In this document: piece after piece, positions 7,401 to 13,388 of the stretch
Position numbering within the stretch: position 1 is the first letter of the stretch
How the letters are laid out: each line of letters starts with the position of its first letter
From: Bacteroidales bacterium UBA4073
GTDB lineage: Bacteria; Bacteroidota; Bacteroidia; Bacteroidales; Tenuifilaceae
Direction: 5' to 3'
NCBI GenBank assembly: GCA_002383425.1
Contig: DFYV01000130.1
Span: 22,389 to 35,776, forward strand
Length of the DNA: 13,388 bases
Position numbers and translations under genes: made by a program
Notes under the pieces: generated by a model
What the model was told of the DNA's origin: nothing
Databases searched by the model: none
The model's input: only the letters and a program-made list of their open reading frames with translations

Positions 7401-8680
7401 AGTTTGAAATTATTTATGGTTTTATCTAATCGAACTTGAATAGCATTGGCATGTGCTGTAAGTTTTTCGGCGTTTGCTAATGTGATAATATGGCTTCCCA
7501 GATTCATTAAACCGTGCGGTGTAATAGATTGGAAACTAATAGTTTTCATGAAGGAGAGTAAGTTTACTCCACTCCAGTTGCGGGAAAAACCGCTTGTTGG
7601 CAGTGTATGATTTGTTCCACTAGCATAATCGCCAGCCGATTCCGGAGCATAGTTTCCTAAGAAAACCGAACCTGCATTTTCAATGTATGGTTCCCATTTT
7701 TCAGGATATTTTACAGCCAGAATTAGATGCTCTGGTGCATATTGGTTACTTATATCTATTGCCCTTGCTAAATTTTCTACTTTTATAGCTAAACTTTTCT
7801 CAAGAGACTTTTTTGCAATCTGTTTTCTGGGTAATGCCTGAATCTGTTCGTTTAACTCATTAATTGTATGGGTGATAATGTTGTTGCTTGTGCTAATTAG
7901 TAGTGTTTGACTATCGATTCCGTGTTCTGCTTGAGAAAGTAGATCGGATGCTATAAACTGTGGTATGGCACTATCATCTGCTATGACAAGCAGTTCCGAT
8001 GGTCCGGCAGGAATATCAATAGGAATTCCCAAGGCAGACAGTTGCATCTTGGCTGCCATAACGTATGCATTTCCAGGTCCAAATATCTTATCTACTTTGG
8101 GTATAGTTGTTGTTCCGAAGGCCATTGCCGCAATAGCTTGTGCACCACCAATTGTGAATACCTTAGCATTGACTAACTTACAGGCATATAGAATTGCCGG
8201 ATTAACTGGTGGTGGAGTACATACAATCAGTTCCTGACATCCAGCTACTCTTGCCGGAATACCAAGCATTAGAACAGTGGAAATTAATGGCGCTGTTCCT
8301 CCTGGAATGTAAAGGCCAACTCGTTGTAATGGACGGTAAACAAGTTTACAGCTTACACCCGGCATGGTTTTCACTCTTACGTTTTTTACTTTTTGCGCAT
8401 TGTGAAACTGAGCAATATTATTAGCAGCAATATGAATTGATTTCTTTAAACTATCGTCCACATAACCTTGACTATTTTCAATGGTAAGTGGGTCAACTTC
8501 AAATTCATTAATATTAACCCCATCAAATTTCCTGGTAAGAGTTTTAAGTGCTTCATCACCCCCAACCTTAACCATGTTGATGATTTCCTGAACGGTTTCG
8601 GTTATTTTTTTATCATCTTCAAATGGGCGTTTAAGAAGTTTTGTGTAGTTTATATCTTGATTATCAACAATAATTTTCAT
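7397..8680 (-). CDS. hisD: Histidinol dehydrogenase
   Basis: This 427-residue, zinc-dependent NAD enzyme oxidises L-histidinol to histidine in the last two steps. Zinc ligands at the expected places are Q250 and H253 (SQAEHG), D351 (GDYASGTNH) and H410 (LTAHANA). The catalytic pair E317-H318 is in YAPEHL. The NAD-site segment GPGNAYV (201-207) and the YIPGGTAPL strand are standard. Length is normal. It starts 14 nt after the hisG stop and overlaps hisC by 4 nt. Confidence 0.98.
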   Translation of the reverse strand: MKIIVDNQDINYTKLLKRPFEDDKKITETVQEIINMVKVGGDEALKTLTRKFDGVNINEFEVDPLTIENSQGYVDDSLKKSIHIAANNIAQFHNAQKVKNVRVKTMPGVSCKLVYRPLQRVGLYIPGGTAPLISTVLMLGIPARVAGCQELIVCTPPPVNPAILYACKLVNAKVFTIGGAQAIAAMAFGTTTIPKVDKIFGPGNAYVMAAKMQLSALGIPIDIPAGPSELLVIADDSAIPQFIASDLLSQAEHGIDSQTLLISTSNNIITHTINELNEQIQALPRKQIAKKSLEKSLAIKVENLARAIDISNQYAPEHLILAVKYPEKWEPYIENAGSVFLGNYAPESAGDYASGTNHTLPTSGFSRNWSGVNLLSFMKTISFQSITPHGLMNLGSHIITLANAEKLTAHANAIQVRLDKTINNFKL

Positions 8681-8694
8681 TTTGCCAGTCCTAT

Positions 8695-9555
8695 TTAGAT
8701 TACCATTTTTTCAATGGGAACTACCAGAATTCCCTCTGCACCCGCATCTTTTAGTTTTCCAATTACTTCCCAAAACTCGTTCTCGCTTATCACTGAGTGC
8801 AGCGAGTACCAATTATTAATGGCAAGAGGAAGAATAGTTGGGCTTTTCATTCCAGGTATAAGCTTGATGATTTCGTCTAACTTGTTTTTTGGTGCATTTA
8901 GTAGTATATACTTGTTGCGCTGCGCTTTTCGAACTGCCTCAATTCGGAATTCCAGCTTGCTGAGCAGCTCTTTTTTGTTGCCATCAAGCAATTTATTTGA
9001 AACAAGAACCGCTTCGCTCTTTAGAACTACATCAACCTCTTTAAGGTTGTTGCTGAGTAGAGTGCCACCGCTGCTAACAATCTCAAAAATGGCGTCGGCC
9101 ATGCCTATGCCTGGAGTAATTTCCACTGAGCCACTGATGGTGTGAATTTCGGCTTTCAAACTATTTTCGTTCAGGAAACTTTTCAGAATTTTAGGGTACG
9201 AAGTGGCAATACGTTTGCCATTAAGCCATAGCCTTCCTGTATACTCCACATTGCGGGGCACTGCAACAGACAGACGGCAACGCGAAAATCCCAGCTGACG
9301 GACTATGGTAATATCCTTGTCCTTTTCCAGTACCTCGTTGTATCCCAATATTCCAATATCGGCAACGCCGTCGAATACGTACTGCGGGATATCGTCATCG
9401 CGAAGTTGCAGTACTTCCAATGGAAAGCCCTCTGCCAATGCCTTTAAATGGCCACTGCCATTGGAAATCTTTATTCCGCATAGGTTCAGTAGTTCAATTG
9501 TTCCCTGGTTTAGTCGGCCACTTTTTTGTATGGCCATTGTAAGTTTTGTGTTCAT
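8695..9555 (-). CDS. hisG: ATP phosphoribosyltransferase, long form
   Basis: This 286-residue enzyme condenses ATP with PRPP in the first, committed step. The periplasmic-binding-protein-like catalytic domain spans about residues 1-212. Recognisable segments are the KSGRL loop (11-15), GVADIGILG (63-71) and the PRPP-loop region EIVSSGGTL (158-166). The C-terminal 70-75 residues (from about 214, with GAEGILVVPIEKMV near the end) form the ACT-like domain of the long HisG type. This type is hexameric and feedback-inhibited by histidine, and it needs no HisZ. It is the first gene of the operon and lies behind an attenuator. Confidence 0.97.
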   Translation of the reverse strand: MNTKLTMAIQKSGRLNQGTIELLNLCGIKISNGSGHLKALAEGFPLEVLQLRDDDIPQYVFDGVADIGILGYNEVLEKDKDITIVRQLGFSRCRLSVAVPRNVEYTGRLWLNGKRIATSYPKILKSFLNENSLKAEIHTISGSVEITPGIGMADAIFEIVSSGGTLLSNNLKEVDVVLKSEAVLVSNKLLDGNKKELLSKLEFRIEAVRKAQRNKYILLNAPKNKLDEIIKLIPGMKSPTILPLAINNWYSLHSVISENEFWEVIGKLKDAGAEGILVVPIEKMVI

Positions 9556-9579
9556 TTCAAATTTATTTAAGGTAGATTA

Positions 9580-9620
9580 GCAAAAGCAGAAAGGGCCTGC
9601 CTTTTGAATGGCAGACCCTT
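9580..9620 (-). terminator. his attenuator terminator hairpin
   Basis: Minus-strand RNA forms an 11-bp stem between AAGGGTCTGCC (9620-9610) and GGCAGGCCCTT (9601-9591). It has one U-G wobble and an 8-nt loop. A U-rich tail, TCTGCTTTTGC (9590-9580), follows. The hairpin lies between the leader peptide stop and hisG, 36 bp before the hisG start. Its 5' arm plus loop can instead pair with a segment inside the leader ORF. Confidence 0.85.
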
Positions 9621-9657
9621 GAATTTTCTTGAAAAGTCTTTTATGGATTAGCTACGG

Positions 9658-9717
9658 TTATACCAAATGTCCATCTGCCATTCGCTCATGATGTGAACGG
9701 TGATGATGATGCAACAT
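9658..9717 (-). CDS. hisL: his operon leader peptide (19 aa, 7 His)
   Basis: The ORF encodes MLHHHHRSHHERMADGHLV and a TAA stop. Seven of 19 residues are histidine: four in a row (codons 3-6), two (9-10) and one (17). This is the hallmark of a ribosome-stalling attenuator for histidine biosynthesis. The ORF sits between the predicted promoter and the terminator hairpin, 102 bp before hisG. The start codon lies at one end of a 9-bp stem and the stop codon at the other. Codons 12-15 form the antiterminator strand. The first His run is the better sensor, because a ribosome held at codons 9-10 would probably cover the antiterminator strand. No Shine-Dalgarno sequence is visible. Confidence 0.85.
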   Translation of the reverse strand: MLHHHHRSHHERMADGHLV

Positions 9718-9757
9718 GGTATAACTGCTAGCCTTCATTTTGCGGAATTGTATGTTG

Positions 9758-9789
9758 CAAATAAAACAATAATTTTGTAAATAAACAAA
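9758..9789 (-). promoter_or_regulatory. Predicted his operon promoter
   Basis: On the minus strand TTTATTTG (9765-9758) matches TAnnTTTG at 5 of 6 defined positions. TTTG (9789-9786) lies 20 nt upstream, the normal Bacteroidota -33/-7 spacing. Transcription would begin near 9750, about 33 nt before the leader peptide ATG. It is a motif call only. Confidence 0.5.
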
Positions 9790-9834
9790 TTATGTAAATA
9801 TTTTTTTTCTAATGCTTAACAACATATCACTTTT

Positions 9835-9867
9835 TTTGGCTTGATTAAAAATATCGATGTAATATTG
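9835..9867 (+). promoter_or_regulatory. Predicted btuB operon promoter
   Basis: TTTG (9835-9838) and TAATATTG (9860-9867, 5 of 6 matches to TAnnTTTG) are separated by 21 nt. Transcription would start at about 9872, directly before the first base of the riboswitch P1 stem (9873). That agreement supports the call. The -33 element lies 45 bp from the divergent his -33 element. Confidence 0.5.
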
Positions 9868-9872
9868 CATTG

Positions 9873-10035
9873 TTATTGGTGCCCTATTGGGCTTAAAAGG
9901 GAACCCGGTGTAAATCCGGGGCTGTCCCCGCAGCTGTAAGCTCATTGAAATGCCTTTTACTCCCCTGCCACTGTCGGGCAATTATCCGATGGGAAGGCTG
10001 TAAAAGGTTGAGCAAGCCAGAAGACCTGCCAGTAA
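9873..10035 (+). promoter_or_regulatory. Cobalamin riboswitch aptamer
   Basis: The conserved elements occur in order. They are GGTGCC (9878-9883), AAAAGGGAA followed by CCCGGTGTAAATCCGGGG (ending 9921), GCTGTCCCCGCAGCTGTAA, and the B12 box AGCCAGAAGACCTGCC (10015-10030). The P1 stem TTATTGG (9873-9879) pairs with CCAGTAA (10029-10035), seven pairs with one G-U. A hairpin GCTG/CAGC at 9921-9934 shows the loop TCCCCG, the expected L5. It binds adenosyl- or another cobalamin and normally lowers expression of the downstream uptake genes when B12 is plentiful. It lies 120 bp before btuB on the same strand. Confidence 0.95.
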
Positions 10036-10050
10036 GTATTGTTTTTCGTA

Positions 10051-10107
10051 GCTTTCGGGTGAAAAGCGAAGAATAGAACACTACCTGTTGTCCTGTTCTA
10101 TTTTCAC
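10051..10107 (+). promoter_or_regulatory. Riboswitch expression platform hairpins
   Basis: A small hairpin GCTTT/AAAGC (10051-10055 and 10063-10067) has the loop CGGGTGA. Its CGGG (10056-10059) is complementary to CCCG (9927-9930) in aptamer loop L5, as expected for the L5-L13 kissing contact of cobalamin riboswitches. Next is a longer stem AATAGAACA/TGTTCTATT (10072-10080 and 10094-10102). It can extend through GTGAA/TTCAC (10059-10063 and 10103-10107), and that extension would destroy the small hairpin. No U run follows the stem, so control of translation seems more likely than termination. All pairings were read by eye. Confidence 0.55.
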
Positions 10108-10124
10108 TAAGTCCGAGCGTTACG

Positions 10125-10150
10125 AATGATTAAGAATGATAATCATTTGT
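10125..10150 (+). promoter_or_regulatory. Fur-box-like palindrome before btuB
   Basis: AATGATAATCATT (10135-10147) is a perfect 13-bp palindrome around a central A. It equals the core of the classical 19-bp Fur box (14 of 19 positions match over 10132-10150). A further AATGAT lies at 10125-10130, ten bp upstream, giving three hexamer-like units. It ends 7 nt before the btuB ATG, downstream of the riboswitch. It could bind a Fur-family repressor. Alternatively the RNA could fold as AATGATT/AATCATT (10125-10131 and 10141-10147) and limit ribosome access. Confidence 0.45.
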
Positions 10151-10154
10151 AGCA

Positions 10155-12080
10155 ATGTATTTTAGAATAGGTGTAGTTACTTTTTTTATTGCCATTGGTA
10201 GTAGTGCCACTACTTACGCACAAATGTGTCTTGATGATACCATTAGGGTTGATGAGGTGGCTATTTACTCAACCTACCGTCAGCTCCATTCTATTGGCAC
10301 AAGTACCCTGAAAATTGATACTTTACAATTATTGACTTACAGGGGGCGAACTCTTTCTGAATTGCTTCAGGCTTCAGGGGTAAATGTTCGGTCGTATGGG
10401 GTAGGGGGGTTGGCTACTGTTGCTGTTAGGGGTGGAGGGTCATCGCATACGGCGGTGGTGTGGAATGGCATCAATCTGCAAAGCCCCATGAACGGAGGGG
10501 TTAACCTTTCGCAGCTGCCCGTTACGCTGTTTAACTCCGTATCGGTTCAGCATGGGGGTAATGGAACAATGTATGGAAGTGGTGCTGTTTCAGGTATAAT
10601 TATTCTTGAAAACAGGGGGCTATTATCGAATCCTAACGGGATGAATGTGGGCGTGCTATACGGCGATGGGAACACAAGAGGAATTACTGCTATGGGGAAA
10701 ATAGGTAACCCCAAGGTTGCTTTATCTCTTAAGTATAATGGCACTCTTGCCGATAACGATTTTGAGTTTATCAATATATATAGGTATGGTAACCCACGTG
10801 AACGAATCTCGAACGCACAGGCAAAACTTCATGGTTTACTTACCGATGCCACCATTCGTTTTGGGCAGAATACTCTTTGGACTCTTTCGGGATGGATCAC
10901 CCACAATAACAAGAACATCCAAACCCTTATGAGTAGCGCTCAACCCTCGCAGGCAAACCAGCTTGATAATAATTTTGCTTTTTCTTCAAACCTATCTCAC
11001 GATTTTAGGAATCTTTCGCTAAGGTTTCGTAACGCTTTCATTAAGGCCAACAATCATTTTGTTGATCCTGCTGCAGGTATTAACAGCCTGAATAGCTCCA
11101 AACAGCTGGTTAACGAGCTGGAAATTAAGAAACCTGTTACCAACTTTCAGGATGTGATAATTGGTGTGGGGTATTCCATGGATATGGCTTTATCTGATAG
11201 CTATACCGATAATGTCTATCGCAACAAGTTTTTGGCTTATGCTTCCATAGAAAATAATTTCTTCAGAAATAAACTTACCCTTGTTACCTCCATCCGCGAT
11301 GAGCTTGTTGATGGTTCATTAATACCATTAGTCCTATCAGGGGGTTTAGAGTATAAAGTTCTTAACAATCTGATGATGAGAGCATCTGCAGCATCAAGTT
11401 ATCGTTTACCTACGCTTAACGATTTATACTGGGCTACAACCTCATACGCTGCAGGAAATCCCAACCTGAAACCAGAGCACGGTTGGAATGCCGATTTTGG
11501 CCTTGATTTTAATCCTCGTGTTTACAGGTATCACTTTAAACTCTCAAGTTCTTACTTTTTTTCGGAACTAAACGATTGGATTGTATGGCTGCCCGATTCA
11601 TACGACAGCTACCGGTGGAAACCCAATAATGTGAGCAGGGGAATATCGCAGGGAATTGAAACCTTTTTTACGGTTAACGCCATATTTGAAAATCTTACCA
11701 TTAAGGCTGATATGAATTATACCTATACCAGCTCTAAAATTTTTGATAGCGGTGATTATAGTGGTAAGCCAATGATTTACATCCCTCGTCATAGAGTTGG
11801 GGCTAACCTGTCGGTTTTATTCAAGCAACTTAACTTTTTTTATAACCACTCTTTTGTTTCGGAACGCTTTACCGATGAGCTTAACACTTTGCCATACTTC
11901 AATTTAGCAGATGCTGTACTTGGTTATAACTTTTGGGTTCACGACAATATTATACACGTAAGCATAGGTGTTAATAATATTTGGAATGAGCAGTATCAGC
12001 TTGTGCGCAACTATGCCATGCCTTTGCGGAATTACTTCATCAGGTTAAATTTTGAATTTCAATCTAAATCAGTTAAATAG
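10155..12080 (+). CDS. btuB: TonB-dependent vitamin B12 receptor (BtuB-like)
   Basis: This 641-residue outer-membrane receptor imports cobalamin using energy from TonB-ExbBD. It has a signal peptide (about residues 1-22, likely cut before Q in TTYAQ) and a short TonB-box-like segment, IRVDEVAIYS (30-39). The plug domain (about 40-155) has LLQASGVNVRSYG, VAVRGG, VVWNGINLQSPMNGG and GSGAVSGIIIL. A 22-strand-type beta barrel (about 165-641) includes YRLPTLNDLYW and NPNLKPEHGWNADFG, both typical of siderophore/B12 receptors. The last strand, NYFIRLNFEF, carries the aromatic end used in barrel insertion, followed by six extra residues. The cobalamin riboswitch upstream and btuG 21 bp downstream support B12 as the ligand over an iron chelate. 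It is short for a SusC-type receptor and lacks the carboxypeptidase-like N-terminal domain. Confidence 0.93.
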   Translation: MYFRIGVVTFFIAIGSSATTYAQMCLDDTIRVDEVAIYSTYRQLHSIGTSTLKIDTLQLLTYRGRTLSELLQASGVNVRSYGVGGLATVAVRGGGSSHTAVVWNGINLQSPMNGGVNLSQLPVTLFNSVSVQHGGNGTMYGSGAVSGIIILENRGLLSNPNGMNVGVLYGDGNTRGITAMGKIGNPKVALSLKYNGTLADNDFEFINIYRYGNPRERISNAQAKLHGLLTDATIRFGQNTLWTLSGWITHNNKNIQTLMSSAQPSQANQLDNNFAFSSNLSHDFRNLSLRFRNAFIKANNHFVDPAAGINSLNSSKQLVNELEIKKPVTNFQDVIIGVGYSMDMALSDSYTDNVYRNKFLAYASIENNFFRNKLTLVTSIRDELVDGSLIPLVLSGGLEYKVLNNLMMRASAASSYRLPTLNDLYWATTSYAAGNPNLKPEHGWNADFGLDFNPRVYRYHFKLSSSYFFSELNDWIVWLPDSYDSYRWKPNNVSRGISQGIETFFTVNAIFENLTIKADMNYTYTSSKIFDSGDYSGKPMIYIPRHRVGANLSVLFKQLNFFYNHSFVSERFTDELNTLPYFNLADAVLGYNFWVHDNIIHVSIGVNNIWNEQYQLVRNYAMPLRNYFIRLNFEFQSKSVK

Positions 12081-12101
12081 TTAAACCAAAACCACAAAAA
12101 C

Positions 12102-13178
12102 ATGAAAAGCAATCTTATTTATTTAGCTGCTATTCTTGCCTTATCGGCAGTAACTTTTGTATCGTGCGACGAAACTGAATCCATTCCCGGAAAATATGAG
12201 AATGGGGCCATTGTTTTGAACGAGGGATCATTTGGTAACTCCAATGCTTCGGTAAGTTGGGTTAGTTATAGTAACGATTCGGTTATTAACAATATCTTTG
12301 AGACAACTAATAATCGACCACTGGGTGATGTTTTGCAAAGTGCACTAAAGGCCAGGGGGAAAATTTTTCTGGTTTTAAATAATTCCGGTAAGGTTGAAGT
12401 GGTAAATAGTACCGATTTTGTTTCGGTTGGTGTCATTGAAAATCTGTATAATCCGCGTTATGCTGTTGAGGTAGATGGCAGAATATACGTTTCACAGTGG
12501 AATGGCTGGGGTCAAAAGGGCGCAGTCATGGTTTTCGATATCTCAAACCTGTCAAAGATCGATTCCATTCCTGTTAGCAACGGAGCTGAGGGCATAATCT
12601 ATGAGGCTGGACGTGTTTGGGTAGCGAATAGCGGAGGATTTGGCCTCGATTCAACTCTTTCAGTTATAAACCCCGAAACAAGTGAGGTGGAAACAGCTAT
12701 ACAGGTGGGCTACTGTCCTAAAGAAATGGTAACCGATGCTCATGGTAAAATTTGGGTGTTATGTTCAGGAACTACAATTTACGATGCCAACTGGAATGTT
12801 ATTGGTAGCAAACCCTCATCGCTTGTGGTGGTAAACCCCAATACCAAGTCGGTAGAGAAGACTATCCCTTTATTCAACAACCAGCACCCATCGCATATCG
12901 ATATCAGCCCAAATAAACAAACCATCTACTTTGGGGGAGGGTATGGTTTTAATGGAATTTACAGCCTTTCAATTGATGCAACTGTAGCGCCACAAACCTA
13001 TTCCATACCCGGATATTCCTATGGCTTCAACGTTAATCCTAACAATGGTGATATTTACAGTTTAGAGGCGCCAAGCTTTACCCAAGCAGGTAATTTGAAG
13101 GTTTTTAGTAGCGATAGCTCAGAGCCTAAATTCTCTGTTTCTGTTGGAATTGGCCCAAATGGTGTTATTTTCAACTAA
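12102..13178 (+). CDS. btuG: Surface cobalamin-capturing lipoprotein, YncE-like beta-propeller (BtuG-like)
   Basis: This 358-residue lipoprotein has the lipobox FVSC with lipidated C22, followed directly by DETES. An acidic run after the cysteine is the known Bacteroidota signal for display on the outer surface. The rest is a seven-bladed-type propeller of the YncE/DUF5074 kind, with repeated strands such as GRIYVSQWNGWG, GRVWVANSGG, GKIWVLCSG, QTIYFGGGYG and GDIYSLEAP. Several blades contain NPxT-type turns (VINPETSEVE, VVNPNTKSVE). In Bacteroides, BtuG sits on BtuB, binds B12 with extreme affinity and hands it to the receptor. The assignment rests on this architecture together with the BtuB neighbour and B12 riboswitch. 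Fold similarity alone would allow other propeller lipoproteins. Confidence 0.82.
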   Translation: MKSNLIYLAAILALSAVTFVSCDETESIPGKYENGAIVLNEGSFGNSNASVSWVSYSNDSVINNIFETTNNRPLGDVLQSALKARGKIFLVLNNSGKVEVVNSTDFVSVGVIENLYNPRYAVEVDGRIYVSQWNGWGQKGAVMVFDISNLSKIDSIPVSNGAEGIIYEAGRVWVANSGGFGLDSTLSVINPETSEVETAIQVGYCPKEMVTDAHGKIWVLCSGTTIYDANWNVIGSKPSSLVVVNPNTKSVEKTIPLFNNQHPSHIDISPNKQTIYFGGGYGFNGIYSLSIDATVAPQTYSIPGYSYGFNVNPNNGDIYSLEAPSFTQAGNLKVFSSDSSEPKFSVSVGIGPNGVIFN

Positions 13179-13183
13179 AACCT

Positions 13184-13327
13184 ATGGCACGAAATCTGAT
13201 GAGCTGGAGCGGGGGTAAGGACTCCGCTCTTGCTTTAAACCGATGCATAAACCTCAGTTCCCACAATATCATTGGGCTTTTAACTACAATTAATGCTGCT
13301 TCGCAGCGTATATCAGTTGAGAGTTAA
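13184..13327 (+). CDS. Diphthine-ammonia-ligase-like PP-loop ATPase, 5' fragment, frame broken
   Basis: The gene begins 5 nt after btuG. Its N-terminus MARNLMSWSGGKDSALALNR contains the PP-loop SGGKDS that binds ATP pyrophosphate. IIGLLTTINAASQRIS then follows the pattern of the DUF71/diphthine-ammonia-ligase family (GLLTT...RISxHGVR). In that family the next residues should be HGVR and about 170-200 more. Here the frame ends in VES-stop at 13325-13327, after only 47 codons. The reading frame that stays open to the window end (+1) does not resume the family sequence. The gene is therefore disrupted, or the final 60-90 bases are foreign or misassembled. Bacteria lack diphthamide, so the real reaction is unknown; the position suggests a part in B12 use or salvage. 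Confidence 0.6.
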   Translation: MARNLMSWSGGKDSALALNRCINLSSHNIIGLLTTINAASQRISVES

Positions 13328-13388
13328 TTCTGATGAAGTTCCATTTATGGAAGAGATTGAAAAGGAAGTAGAAGCTGTCAGAAAAGAA
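13293..13388 (+). other. Open frame running off the window end, unrecognised
   Basis: In the +1 frame relative to the PP-loop gene, the sequence is open from an ATG at 13293 to the last base. From about 13317 it reads NSDEVPFMEEIEKEVEAVRKE (split here only by reading position), a charged, helix-forming segment that looks coding. I do not recognise the family. It may be the interior of another gene joined here by rearrangement or assembly error, or a true short overlapping gene start. Confidence 0.25.

Larger units (their letters stand above)
9580..9730 (-). promoter_or_regulatory. his operon attenuator (leader RNA with mutually exclusive hairpins)
   Basis: Three pairings are visible in the minus-strand RNA. 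The first is a stem bracketing the leader ORF: GTTATACCA (9725-9717) with TGGTATAAC (9665-9657), extendable by TAGC/GCTA at 9727-9730 and 9649-9652. The second is an antiterminator: GAATGGCAGA (9683-9674, leader codons 12-15) with TCTGCCATTC (9615-9606), ten perfect pairs. The third is the terminator at 9591-9620. The second and third share 9610-9615 and exclude each other. In the classical his model, a ribosome stalled at the first His run frees the antiterminator strand and hisG is transcribed. With enough His-tRNA the ribosome moves on and the terminator forms. The pairings are seen in sequence; the mechanism is inferred. Confidence 0.85.

Noticed and set aside
682..9580. Plus-strand open frames opposite the his operon and phosphoesterase
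   Set aside because: They are antisense shadows of well-supported genes, with no domain signals of their own.
9556..9750. T-box riboswitch for the his operon
   Set aside because: No T-box sequence or specifier-loop arrangement is visible; a His-rich leader ORF with terminator and antiterminator explains the region.
9790..10081. Two minus-strand open frames of about 62 codons overlapping the btuB leader
   Set aside because: They lie across the cobalamin riboswitch and its conserved bases explain the sequence; the translations have no recognisable features.
10070..10107. Intrinsic terminator after the riboswitch
   Set aside because: The stem is AT-rich and has no U run after it, so I list it as an expression-platform hairpin and not as a terminator.

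Overview
The window looks like a Bacteroidota (probably Bacteroidales-level) chromosome. It is AT-rich and its genes have no clear Shine-Dalgarno sequences. Its promoters resemble TTTG-N20-TAnnTTTG. It carries a BtuB/BtuG-type vitamin B12 uptake locus and a HisB without the usual zinc-loop cysteines. The placement is inferred from gene content and motifs, not from a marker-gene comparison.

Positions 1-489 hold no recognisable gene, only short tandem repeats (a 7-bp and an 8/16-bp unit). On the minus strand follow a membrane-anchored metallophosphoesterase (490-1626) and a small cold-shock protein (1725-1916) with a strong intrinsic terminator between them. A structured 348-nt non-coding stretch separates these from tRNA-Arg(TCT) at 2265-2338.

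Positions 2406-9555 (minus strand) are a complete, tightly packed histidine operon in the order hisG-hisD-hisC-hisB-hisH-hisA-hisF-hisIE, covering all steps from PRPP and ATP to histidine. Upstream of hisG is an apparent classical attenuator. It has a 19-codon leader peptide with seven histidines (MLHHHHRSHHERMADGHLV), an 11-bp terminator hairpin, and a 10-nt segment inside the leader ORF that is perfectly complementary to the terminator's 5' side, so it can act as antiterminator.

Divergently, on the plus strand, a promoter leads into a cobalamin riboswitch with intact core and B12 box. A Fur-box-like palindrome follows, then btuB (TonB-dependent receptor), btuG (surface lipoprotein beta-propeller that captures B12) and the first ~45 codons of a diphthine-ammonia-ligase-like PP-loop ATPase. 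That last gene breaks off out of frame about 60 bases before the window end.

The 600-bp region between hisG and btuB therefore holds two back-to-back RNA-based switches of different kinds. A histidine-sensing ribosome-stalling attenuator reads one way and a B12-sensing riboswitch reads the other.
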